DNA from: Elymus sibiricus
Lineage: Eukaryota > Streptophyta > Magnoliopsida > Poales > Poaceae
Assembly (NCBI GenBank): GCA_039707655.1
Contig: CM077666.1
Coordinates: 284,259,166 to 284,323,165 of the forward strand
DNA length: 64,000 nucleotides
Direction: 5' to 3'
A program made the position numbers and the translations under genes. Shown in pieces: positions 23,173 through 33,429 of this stretch. How positions within the stretch are numbered: position 1 is the stretch's first letter; each line of letters starts with the position of its first letter. The notes under the pieces are model-generated. The model ran no database searches. It saw only the letters and a program-made list of their open reading frames with translations, and was not told where the DNA came from.

Positions 23173-23607
23173 ATGTCTTCCTCTTCCTCAAACAATGTGA
23201 GGGACGATGCTTGGTTGCTGCAGATGGAGCTCAGGTGGGAGGGGGAAGGAGAGGTTACCATGGAAGAAGATGATGGAGATTCGCTTGAGGTCCACCCTCC
23301 GGCCTCTGAGAGGGGCACCCTTGCCGGCATCTCCACAATTCCAAACCCACATCAAGCCGTGGGAAGCACTACAAGCCATGGGAGTCCAGAGGTACAAGAA
23401 GGGTTTCCCCCTAGGAGGCCCTTACACAGGTTACATCGGAACAACTTTCATAATTTGGTTCACAATTATGGGGTTGAAAATACTCCTCGTATGCACATAC
23501 CCTCCAATTGGGACATCTCTCGTCCAAGTGAAAGTGACGCAGGAAAGAATGCTTGGGGCCAGAGAATAAGCATATCATGGCCGAAATCCAAAAGAATACA
23601 GAGATGA
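23173..23607 (+). CDS. ATH-3 ORF3a, env-position protein of unknown function
   Basis: 144 codons from ATG at 23173 (MSSSSSNNVRDDAWLLQMEL). The N-terminal 45 residues are acidic, the rest Pro/His/Arg-rich. A second frame over 23207-23569 is also open, so a frameshift may have changed the original product. Beyond the stop, 23580-23711 still reads as a helical segment ending in DKPT..PPPSPK and TGA, similar to the end of ORF3b at 29827. The intact gene was therefore probably longer with a conserved C-terminal helix. No domain is recognised. It lies 340 bp after pol and directly behind the promoter-like module. Confidence 0.45.
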   Translation: MSSSSSNNVRDDAWLLQMELRWEGEGEVTMEEDDGDSLEVHPPASERGTLAGISTIPNPHQAVGSTTSHGSPEVQEGFPPRRPLHRLHRNNFHNLVHNYGVENTPRMHIPSNWDISRPSESDAGKNAWGQRISISWPKSKRIQR

Positions 23608-23746
23608 TACAGCATGTGCTCCGAGAAATTCAAAGCTTAAAGGAGATCCTAATTAATGTCATGAAGGACAAGCCCACCTTATCACCACCACCATCACCGA
23701 AGTGGACTTGAGTACATGGGTATGGGCACTCCCCTTGGCTTGTGCC

Positions 23747-23760
23747 AAGCTTGGGGGAGG
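23747..23760 (+). other. Second polypurine tract copy in ATH-3 unit 1
   Basis: AAGCTTGGGGGAGG, identical to the first 13 bases of the true tract at 25252-25264, located 1.5 kb upstream of LTR2 just after ORF3a. Confidence 0.7.
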
Positions 23761-25251
23761 CGCCCCGGTATCGTATCACCATCACTTTCTCATCATCATT
23801 ATCTATCTTAGTTCGATCCTTAGTTATTTCGTGATATAGAGGAATAAAGTTTTAGTATGATTTAGTTTCGAGTGCTTGCTGTGTGATCTATCTATCTATG
23901 TAATCGTGTGTGAAAGTTATATAATAAAGATTAGTTTGAGTTGAGTGTTTTGCTTTTGATGATCCAATCTTAGAAATAAATAAAGAATAAAAAGTAAGAT
24001 CATATGCTAATCCCATGGGGAGTGATGACTTCACATAAAAGAAGTATAATTGATAAAACTTGTTGGAAGTTGACAAACATAGCATTGGTCATTGTAGCAA
24101 TTCATGAAAAAGTAATAAAGGAAGAGAGGTCTCACATATAAATATACTATCTTGGACATCTTTTATGATTGTGAGCCCCATCAAATATTCTATGACAATT
24201 AGTTGACGTTGGACAAGGAAGACAACGTAATGGGTTATGTTTGCTTATATTCACATAGAAGTTATATTTTTTTGGATCCTCTAACATGTGGTGTTTGCCA
24301 CCTATCTTTGCTAGCCAAAAAATCTGCACCAAGTAGAGATACTACTTGTGCATCCAAAAACCCTTAAACCCAGTTTCATGCCATGAGAGTCCACTATATC
24401 TACCTATGGATTGAATAAGATCCTTCAAGTAAGTTGTCATTGGTGCAAAAGCAATAAAATTGCTCCTAAATATGTATGAACTTTTATTGTAAGGGAAAAT
24501 AAGCTTTGTACGATCTTGTGATGGTGAAGAAATAAAAGCGACAGACTGCATAATAAAGGTCGCTATCACAAGGGGCAATATAAAGTGACGTTCCTTTACA
24601 TTAAGAAGTTGCACATCCAAAACCAAAAGCGCATGACAACCTCTCCTTCCCTCTGCAAAGGGCCTATCTTTTACTTTATGTATTTACTTTCATGCAAGAG
24701 TCAATAGTATTCTTCTCTATTCCGTTTTTATTTTCTCTTTTGGCAAACATCATGTGGTGGGGATTGATCCATGCATATATATCCAGGTGAATGTAGGTGA
24801 TCATGAGTTATTATTGTTGGCATTACCCTTGAGGTAAAAATGTTGCGAGGCGAAATTTTAAGCCCCTATCTTTCTATGTGTCCGATTGAAACTTTTGCTC
24901 CATAAGTATGCCGTGAGTGTGAGCAATCATAGAAGATTAAATGATAGTTGAGTATGTGAACTTGCTAAACAAAGCTCTTACATAGACTCTTTCTGATAAT
25001 ATGATGAATTGCAATTGCTTCAGTGACTGAGATCATAGTTTGTTAGTTTTCAATTTGGTTTATGGTTCATACTTTAACTTGTGGATGAATTGTCACTTTT
25101 TCATGAGAAGTTTTATGATGATATATTGCTGTTATAATAAAGATCATGATGCTCCATGTCCGTATTTTATATTTTATCGACGTCTCTCTCTCTCTAAACA
25201 TGTGGTCATGATTATCGATTTCGACTTTTTGCTTGAGGGCAAGCGAGGTCT
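23761..25251 (+). other. ATH-3 unit 1 3' region with antisense ORF
   Basis: No sense ORF of note. On the minus strand 24626-24342 encodes 94 residues with a hydrophobic stretch (HFILPLVIATFIMQSVAFI) followed by SSPSQDRTKLIFPYNKSSYI. A homologous reading occurs at 30760-30524, and a decayed one in ATH-2 (9421-9710). Confidence 0.5.
24342..24626 (-). CDS. Antisense ORF in the ATH-3 3' region, possible membrane segment
   Basis: 94 codons antisense to the element. One predicted membrane-spanning stretch lies at about residues 15-33, then a polar tail. Its relatives are the minus-strand ORF at 30524-30760 (78 codons, frameshifted C-terminus) and the broken copy in ATH-2. Antisense ORFs are known from some Ty3/gypsy lineages (Tat elements), but the function of this one is unknown and it may be a by-product of conserved non-coding sequence. 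Confidence 0.35.
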   Translation of the reverse strand: MVLDVQLLNVKERHFILPLVIATFIMQSVAFISSPSQDRTKLIFPYNKSSYIFRSNFIAFAPMTTYLKDLIQSIGRYSGLSWHETGFKGFWMHK

Positions 25252-25264
25252 AAGCTTGGGGGAG
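25252..25264 (+). other. ATH-3 polypurine tract before LTR2
   Basis: AAGCTTGGGGGAG, one base before the LTR. Confidence 0.85.
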
Positions 25265-25265
25265 T

Positions 25266-26775
25266 TGATACGTCCAATTTGCATCATGATTTCCTACTGT
25301 TATTTATTATGTTTTTGATCATCATTTCACTTTATGGTACAATTCTTATGCCTTTTCTCTCTTAATTTGCAAGATTTACATGAAGAGGGAGAATGCCGGC
25401 AGCTGGAATTCTGGACCTGAAATAGCCATATCATAGATACCTATTCTACAGAGCTCCAATTGACCTGAAATTTCACGGAGATTTTTTATTGAATATATAA
25501 AAAATACTGGAGAAAAGAGATAACAGAGGGGACCCACCAGCAGCCCACAAGGCAGTAGGGCGCGGCCCCCCTGGGCGCGCCCTAGTGCCTTGTGGGGCCC
25601 ACAGCTGGCGTCTGGCCCCCTCCTTCTGCTATATGAAGCCATTTGCCCTAGAAAAAATCAAGAGAAGGCTTTTGGGATGAAGCGCCGCTGTCTCGAGGCG
25701 GAACCTGGGCAGGAGCTATTTTGCTCTCCGGCGGAGCGATTCCGCCGGGGATACTTCCCTCCGGGAGGGGGAAATCGAAGCCATTGACATCACCAACGAT
25801 CCTCTCATCATGGGAGGACCAATCTTCATCAACATCTTCACCAGCACCATCTCATCTCAAACCCTAGTTCATCTCTTGTATTCAATCTTTGTCTCAAAAC
25901 CTCAGATTGGTACCTGTGGGTTGCTAGTAGTGTTGATTACATCTTGTAGTTGATGCTAATTGGTTTATTTGGTGGAAGATTATATGTTCAGATCCTTAAT
26001 ACTATTCAATACCCCTCTGATCTTGAACATGAACATGATTTGTGAGTAGTTACTTTTGTTCTTGAGGACATGGGAGAAGTCTTGTCATAAGTAATCATGT
26101 GAATTTGGTATTCGTTCGATATTTTGATGATATGTATGTTGTTGCTTCCTTTAGTGGTGTCGTGTGAACGTCGACTACATGACACTTCACCATCTTTGGG
26201 CCTAAGGGAAGGCATTGTGGAGTAGTAATTAGATGATGGGTTGATAGAGTGACAGAAGCTTAAACCCTAGTTTATGCGCTATTCCGTAAGGTGCTGATTT
26301 GGATCCATATGTTTCATGCTATGGTTAGAGTTATCTTAATTCTTCTTTCGTAGTTGAGGATGCTTGCGAGAGGGGGTAATCATAAGTGGGAGGCTTGTTC
26401 AAGTAAGAACAACACCCAAGCATCGGTCCATCCACATATCAAATTATCAAAGTAGCGAACGCGAATCAAACAAACATGATGAAAGTGACTAGATGAAATT
26501 CCCATGTGTCCTCGAGAACGCTTTGCTTATTATACGAGTTCGTTCCGGCTTGTCCTTTGCTACAAAAATGATTGGGCCACCTTGCTGCACTTTATTATAC
26601 TTGTTACTTGTTACGAATTATCTTGTTATCAAATATATCTGTTACCGCTACTTTCAGTACTTGCAGAGAATACCTTGTTGAAAGCCGCTTGTCATTTCCT
26701 TCTGCTCCTCGTTGGGTTCAACACTCTTACTTATCGAAAGGACTATGATTGATCCCCTATACTTGTGGGTCATCA
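25266..26775 (+). mobile_element. ATH-3 LTR2 (middle)
   Basis: 1510 bp. Its first 300 bases differ from LTR1 and LTR3 at many positions where those two agree (for example GTTTTTGATCATC against GGTATTTGATCATT, and TTTACATGAAG against the CTATATGAAG/CTCTATGAAG forms). It therefore seems to come from a different element copy. It is followed directly by RT sequence. Confidence 0.9.
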
Positions 26776-29071
26776 TATGCCTTTTGGTTTATGTAATGCA
26801 CCTGCTACCTTTCAAAGATGTATGACTGCTATATTCTCTGACTTTTGTGAAAAGATTGTTGAGGTTTTCATGGATGATTTTTCTGTTTACGGAACTTCTT
26901 TTGATGATTGCTTAAGCAACCTTGATCGAGTTTTGCAGAGATGTGAAGAAACTAATCTTGTCTTGAATTGGGAGAAGTGCCACTTTATGGTGAATGATGG
27001 TATAGTCCTTGGGCATAAAATTTCTGAAAGAGGTATTGAAGTTGATAAAGCTAAAGTTGATGCAATTGAGAAAATGCAATGCCCTAAAGATATTAAAGGT
27101 AAGAAGTTTCCTCGGTCATGCTGGTTTCTATAGAAGATTTATAAAAGACTTCTCTAAAATTTCTAGGCCTCTTACTAATCTCTTGCAAAAGGATGTTCCA
27201 TTTATTTTTGATCATGATTGTGTAGAAGCCTTTGAAATAGTTAAGAAAGCCTTTATTTCTGCACCTATTGTTCAACCACCTGATTGGAACCTACCCTTTG
27301 AAATTATGTGTGATGCTAGTGATTATGCTGTTGGTGCTGTTCTAGGACAAAGAGTTGATAAGAAATTGAATGCTATTCATTATGCTAGTAAAACTCTAGA
27401 CAGTGCTCAAAGAAATTATGCTACTACTGAGAAAGAATTTTTAGCAGTTGTGTTTGCATGTGATAAATTCAGATCTTACATTGTGGATTCCAAAGTTACT
27501 ATTCACACTGATCATGCTGCTATTAAATATCTTATGGAAAAGAAAGATGCTAAACCTAGACTTATTAGGTGGGTTCTTTTGTTACAAGAATTTGATTTGC
27601 ATATTATTGATAGAAAGGGAGCTGAGAATCCCATAGCTGATAATTTGTCTAGAATGGAAAATGTTCTTGGTGACCCACTTCCTATTAATGATGATTTCCC
27701 TGATGAACAATTAGCTGTGATAAATGCTTCTTGTAACACTCCTTGGTATGCAGACTATGCTAATAACATTGTTGCTAAATATATACCACCTAGTTTTACA
27801 TACCAACAAAAGAAAAAGATCTTCTTTGATTTAAGGCATTACTTTTGGGATGACCCACATTTATATAAGAAAGGAGTAGATGGTATTATTAGACGTTGTG
27901 TACCTGAGCATGAACAGGAACAAATCCTACGGAAGTGTCACTCCGAGGCATATGGAGGACACCATGCGGGAGACAGAACTGCACATAAGGTATTACAATC
28001 TGGTTTTTATTGGCCTACTCTCTTCAAAGATGCACGTAAGTTTGTCCTTTGTTGTGATGAATGTCAAAGAATTGGTAATGTTGGTAGACGTCAGGAAATG
28101 CCTATGAATTATTCACTTGTTATTGAACCATTTGATGTTTGGGGTTTTGATTATATGGGACCTTTTCCTAAATCCAACGGGTATACACATATTTTAGTTG
28201 TTGTTAATTACGTTACTAAGTGGGTAGAAGCTATTCCAACTAGTAGTGCTGATCATAACACTTCTATTAAAATGCTTAAAGAAGTTATATTTCTGAGGTT
28301 TGGAGTCCCTAGATACTAGATGACTGATGGTGGCTCACATTTTATTCATGATGCTTTCCGTAAATTGCTTGCTAAATATGATGTTAATCAAAGAATTGCA
28401 TCTCCTTATCACCCTCAGTCTAGTGGTCAAGTTGAATTGAGTAATAGAGAAATAAAATTAATTTTGCAGAAGACCGTTAATAGATCCAGGAAAATTGGTC
28501 TAAGAAACTTGATGATGCATTATAGGCCTACAGAACTGCTTATAAGAACCCTATGGGTATGTCTCCATATAAAATGGTTTATGGAAAAGCATGTCATTTA
28601 CCTCTTGAGTTAGAACATTGGGCATATTGGACAATAAAAGTACTTAACTATGATTTCAAACTTGCTGGTGAAAAGAGGTTATTTGATATTAGCTCTCTAG
28701 ATGAATGGAGAACCCAAGCCTATGAAAATGCCAAGTTATTTAATGAAAAGGTCAAAAGATGGCATGATAAAAGAATCCAAAAAAGGGAATTTAAAGTGGG
28801 TGAGCAAGTTCTATTGTACAACTCTCATTTCAGATTTTTTGCAGGAAAACTTCTCTCTAAATGGGAAGAACTATATATCATCGAAGAAGTTTACCGCTCC
28901 GGAGCTATCAAAATCAACAACTCCGAAGGCACCAACCCGAGAGTGGGGAATGGACAAAGAATTAAGCATTATATCTTAGGTACCCCCATTAATGTTGAAA
29001 CTAATATTATTCAGACAATGACACCGGAGGAACACATCAAAGAGTCCTTCCGGAACGCTCTAGAACCCTGA
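26776..29071 (+). pseudogene. ATH-3 unit 2 partial Pol (RT remainder, RNase H, integrase), broken
   Basis: Starts inside RT ([19 protein letters not shown]) immediately after LTR2. Compared with unit 1, bases corresponding to 18003-20533 (primer site, gag, protease, first part of RT) are absent. FMDD is at about 26870. Breaks: a 2-base loss near 27100, a TAG at 28317-28319 just before the integrase MTDGG motif, and a 1-base loss near 28490. The rest follows unit 1 at roughly 93 percent amino-acid identity by eye. The C-terminal part is open from 28553 to 29071. It cannot encode a working enzyme. Confidence 0.9.
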
Positions 29072-29177
29072 AAAGGGGTAGGTATGTGATACGGTAAGTA
29101 AACCGACTCCAAAAATTCCATAAAAATTATTTCTGTCCGTTTTGGAATATTAGAAAAAATATAAAAATACGAAATAG

Positions 29178-29325
29178 CCGAGGGGTCCCACGAGTCGCCC
29201 ACAAGGCAACAGGGTGCGACCCCCCCTGGGGCGCGCCGTGATGCCTTGTGGACCCCTCGTGTGTCCTCCCGACTCCGTTTTCCTCTTGTATGCTTGTTTT
29301 GCAAGATAAAAATTCTTTATATATA
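29178..29325 (+). promoter_or_regulatory. LTR-like promoter module, unit 2 copy
   Basis: Inverted repeat arms GCCCACAAGGCA and TGCCTTGTGG around a GC-rich centre, then TATATATA at 29318-29325, 90 bp before the ORF3b ATG. Position and order are as in unit 1. Confidence 0.55.
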
Positions 29326-29407
29326 CTCACGGGTGTTTTGACCACCGCATCGCTAGTTTCTCCTCTGTTCTTGTTTTGGGCTGTTTTTCTGATAGATCTA
29401 GATCCCC

Positions 29408-29827
29408 ATGGCTCCCCGAAGACTCCGCACCAAGCACCGGATTGTGCAACCTTCGACCGGCAAGCGTCCTTTCAGCGAAGTCTATTATGAGTGGTCGTCC
29501 AGAGAGGAGGACACCGAGATGGAGGAGGGATCAGGAAAGGTCATGGAGGACCAGGTTCAGGGAGAAGAAGGGTCAGCCACACGCACGGGAGAAGCACCAA
29601 AAAGGGAAGATACATGGCAAAATCTTTATCAAAATCTCTCCCCATCTGAAATCGATACACTTAAGGTTTTTGAAGCAGTTTGTGCTCAGAGTACATCGCT
29701 TACCCGTGAAGTTATTGTGTTAGAAGAGCAGAATCGTGCACTTCAGAGGATCAATGGCAATTTGGAGTACTTACTGAAGTTAAAAGACAAGCCTACCTCT
29801 TCATCACCACCATCACTGAAGAAGTAG
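29408..29827 (+). CDS. ATH-3 ORF3b, env-position coiled-coil protein
   Basis: 139 codons from ATG at 29408 (MAPRRLRTKHRIVQPSTGKR). Basic N-terminus, acidic middle (YEWSSREEDTEMEEG), then an amphipathic helical part (YQNLSPSEIDTLKVFEAV, VIVLEEQNRALQRINGNLEY) likely to form a coiled coil, and a DKPTSSSPPSLKK tail. The N-terminal two thirds do not resemble ORF3a of unit 1, although the sequences on both sides do. No membrane segment or known domain is seen. Intact reading frame. Confidence 0.5.
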   Translation: MAPRRLRTKHRIVQPSTGKRPFSEVYYEWSSREEDTEMEEGSGKVMEDQVQGEEGSATRTGEAPKREDTWQNLYQNLSPSEIDTLKVFEAVCAQSTSLTREVIVLEEQNRALQRINGNLEYLLKLKDKPTSSSPPSLKK

Positions 29828-29868
29828 ACTTGAGTACATGGGTATGGGCACCACCCTTGGCTTGTGCC

Positions 29869-29882
29869 AAGCTTGGGGGAGG
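29869..29882 (+). other. Second polypurine tract copy in ATH-3 unit 2
   Basis: AAGCTTGGGGGAGG, 41 bases after the ORF3b stop and 1.5 kb before the true tract at 31376-31388. Confidence 0.7.
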
Positions 29883-30523
29883 TGCCCCGGTATCGTATCA
29901 CCATCACTTTTATCATCATTATCTATCTTAGTTCGATCCTTAGTTATTTCGTGATTTAGAAGAATAAAGTTTTAGTATGATCTAGTTTCGAGTGCTTGCT
30001 TTGTGGTCTATCTATCTATGTAATCGTGTGTGAAAGTTATATAATAAAGAGTAGTTTGAGTTGAGTGTTTTGCTTTTGTTGATCCAATCTTGGAAATAAA
30101 ATAAAGAGAATAAAAAGTAAGATCATATGCTAATCCCATGGGGAGTGATTAACTTCACATAAAAGAAGTATAATTGATAAAACTTGTTGGAAGTTGACAA
30201 ACATAGTATTGGTCATTGTTGCAATTCATGAAAAAGTAATAAAGGAAGAGAGGTCTCATATAAATATACTATCTTGGACATCTTTTATGATTGTGAGCCC
30301 CCATTAAATATTCTATGTCAATTAGTCGACGTTGGACAAGGAAGACAACGCAATGAGTTATGTTTGCTTATATTCACATATAAGTTATATTGTTTTGGAT
30401 CCTCTAACATGGGGTGCTTGCCCCCTATCTTTTGCTAGCCAAAAATTATGTACTAAGTAGAGATACTACTTGTGCATCCAAAAACCCTTAAACCCAGTTT
30501 CATGTCATGAAAGTCCACTATAT

Positions 30524-30760
30524 CTACCTATGGATTGAATAAGATCCTTCAAGTAAGTTTTTATCGGTGCAAAAGCAATAAAAATTGCTCCTAAATATGT
30601 ATGAACTTTTATTGTAAGGGAAAATAAGCTTTGTACGATCTTGTGATGGTGGAGAAATAAAAGCGATAGACTGCATAATAAAGGTCGCTATCACAAGGGG
30701 CAATATAAATTGACGTTCCTTTGCATTAAGAGTTTGCACATCCAAAAACAAAAAGCGCAT
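30524..30760 (-). pseudogene. Antisense ORF, unit 2 copy
   Basis: 78 codons. It has the hydrophobic segment FILPLVIATFIMQSIAFI, as in the unit 1 copy, and its C-terminus is altered by a frameshift. The rest of 29883-31375 shows no further coding signal. Confidence 0.35.
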
Positions 30761-31375
30761 GACAACCTCTGCTTCCCTCTGCGAAGGGCCTATCTTTTAC
30801 TTTTATGTATTTACTTTCATGCAAGAGTCAATAGTATTCTCCTCTATTCTGTTTTTATTTTCTCTCTTGGCAAGCATCATATGGTGGGGATAGATCCAGG
30901 CATATATATCCAGTTGGATGTAGGTGATCATGAGTTATTATTGTTGACATTACCCTTGAGGTAAATACGTTGGGAGGCGAAATTATAAGCCCCTATCTTT
31001 CTATGTGTCTGGCTGAAACTTTTGCTCCATAAGTATGCCGTGAGTGTCAGCAATCATAGAAGACTAAATGATAGTTGAGTATGTGAACTTGCTAAACAAA
31101 GCTCTTACATAGACTCTTTCTGATAATATGATGAATTTCAATTGCTTCAGTGACTGAGATCATAGTTTGTTAGTTTTCAATACGGTTTATGGTTCATACT
31201 TTGACTTGTGAATGAATTGTCACTTTTTCATGAGAAGTTTTATGATGATGTATTGCTGTCATAATAAAAATCATGATGCCTTCATGTCCGTATTCCATTT
31301 TTATCGACACCGCTCTCTCTAAACATGTGGTCATGATTATCGATTTCGGCTTTCGCTTGAGGACAAGCGAGGTCT

Positions 31376-31388
31376 AAGCTTGGGGGAG
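31376..31388 (+). other. ATH-3 polypurine tract before LTR3
   Basis: AAGCTTGGGGGAG, one base before the LTR. Confidence 0.85.
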
Positions 31389-31389
31389 T

Positions 31390-32905
31390 TGATACGTCCA
31401 ATTTGCATCATGATTTCCTACTGTTATTTGTAAGGTATTTGATCATTATTTCACTTTATGATGCAATTCTTATGCCTTTTCTCTCTTAATTTGCAAGATC
31501 TCTATGAAGAGGGAGAATACCGGCAACTGGAATTCTGGACCTGAAATAGCTACAGCAAAGATACCTATCCTACAGAGCTCCAATTGACTTGAAATTTCAC
31601 GAAGATTTTTTATTGAATATATAAAAAATACTGGAGAAAAGAGATACTAGAGGGGACCCACCTGTTGTCCACAAGGCAACAGGGCGCGCCCCCCCTGGGC
31701 GCACCTTGATGCCTTGTGGGGCCCCTGGCTGGCCTCTAGCCCCCTCCTTCTGCTATATAAGGTCATTTGCCCTAAAAAATTAAAGAGAAGACTTTCAGGA
31801 TGAAGCACCGCCGTCTCGAGGTGGAACCTGGGCAGGAGCAATTTTGCTCTCCGGCGGAGCGATTCCGCCGGGGATACTTCCCTCCGGGAGGGGGAAATCA
31901 AAGCCATCGACATCACCAACGATCCTCTCATCGTGGGAGGACCAATCTTCATCAACATCTTCACCAGCACCATCTCATCTCAAACCCTAGTTCATCTCTT
32001 GTATTGAATCTTTGTCTCAAAACCTCAGATTGGTACCTATGGGTTGCTAGTAGTGTTGATTACATCTGGTAGTTGATGCTAGTTGGTTTATTTGGTGGAA
32101 GATTATATTTTCAGATCCTTAATGATATTCAATACCCCTCTGATCTTGAACATGAATATGATTTGTGAGTAGTTACTTTTGTTCTTGAGGACATGGGAGA
32201 AGTCTTGTCATAAGTAATCATGTGAATTTGGTATTCGTTCGATATTTTGATGATATGTATGTTGTTGCTTCCTTTAGTGGTGTCATGTGAACGTCGACTA
32301 CATGACACTTCACCATCTTTGGGCCTAAGGGAAGGCATTGTGGAGTAGTAATTAGATGATGGGTTGCTAGAGTGACAGAAGCTTAAACCCTAGTTTATGC
32401 GCTATTTCGTAAGGGGCTGATTTGGATCCATATGTTTCATGCTATGGTTAGAGTTATCTTAATTCTTCTTTCGTAGTTGCGGATGCTTGCGAGAGGGGGT
32501 AATCATAAGTGGGAGGCTTGTTCAAGTAAGAACAACACTCAAGCATCGGTCCACCCACATATCAAATTATCAAAGTAGCGAACGCGAATCAAACAAACAT
32601 GATGAAAGTGACTAGATGAAATTCCCATGTGTCCTCGAGAACGCTTTGCTTATTATACGAGTTCGCTCCGGCTTGTCCTTTGCTATAAAAAGGATTGGGC
32701 CACTTTGCTGCACTTTTGTTACCGTTACTACTTGTTACCTGTTACGAATTACATTGCTATCAAACTATCTGTTACCTACAATTTCAGTGCTTGCAGAGAA
32801 TACCTTGCTGAAAACCGCTTGTCATTTCCTTCTGCTCCTCGTTGGGTTCGACACTCTTACTTATCGAAAGGACTACGATTGATCCCCTATACTTGTGGGT
32901 CATCA
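31390..32905 (+). mobile_element. ATH-3 LTR3 (3')
   Basis: 1516 bp, ending GGGTCATCA directly before the target duplication TTGAT (32906-32910). It agrees with LTR1 in its first third and with LTR2 at several later sites. Confidence 0.9.
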
Positions 32906-33360
32906 TTGATTTGTCCATTAATATCTTTGATCCAACCTCCATTTGTCATTCCATCAGCTCCTGTTCTCCTCACCCTTAGTACCGGAGGGATGGCAGAGAG
33001 GACGTCCAACGCATGACCCTATACGGCTGCACCTCGAATCCATCTTATCGTTCCAGAAGAAACTTCTTTGTTCATTACTGAGTTGAACTACCGCAGCCGC
33101 ATTGAATAACTTCCTCTCGTGTTTCTCCAAAGGGTTTAACAAAATGCTCCATGCACGCTGCTCGGATGATCTCACTTTCCAAGTCAACTAAATACAGAGG
33201 GAGAATTCATGATTTCTCAATCCACTATACCAAGACCACCACTCTCATTGTTCATGCACACTTGTTTCTAACTAACCAGGAAATAACATCCTCTTACGGT
33301 ATCAACTTTCTAGACTCTGACTCGTTGTTCACCAAAAGAAAGCAAAGAAACTGGTGGAGA
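32906..33360 (-). pseudogene. LINE ORF2 upstream fragment (RT C-terminal side)
   Basis: The minus strand reads SGGLGIVD near 33220-33245, corresponding to the conserved G-G-L-G-I of plant LINE reverse transcriptases. Then from 33187 come VRSSEQRAWSILLNPLEKHE, NAAAVVQLSNEQRSFFWND and, near 32920, WIKDINGQI. Stops and small shifts interrupt it. It ends on the low side at the ATH-3 insertion site and continues at 16515. The 5' end of the LINE copy is probably near 33360. Confidence 0.75.
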
Positions 33361-33429
33361 AGGGCAGCGTCGAGCCACCACGGTTGCATATCGACACCGT
33401 TCCATTCGTTGCCCCACTAAAGAAGCCAC

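Larger units (their letters stand above)
16516..32905 (+). mobile_element. ATH-3: three-LTR Athila-like composite
   Basis: LTR1 16516-18002, gag-pol unit, LTR2 25266-26775, partial pol unit, LTR3 31390-32905. The duplication TTGAT occurs only at the outside (16511-16515 and 32906-32910), so the composite behaves as one insertion that later gained a unit, or was inserted as a recombinant. LTR2 and LTR3 each follow a polypurine tract. Only LTR1 is followed by a primer site. Confidence 0.9.

Noticed and set aside
24147..24332. Small minus-strand ORF next to the antisense ORF
   Set aside because: Not kept in the second ATH-3 unit; no motif.
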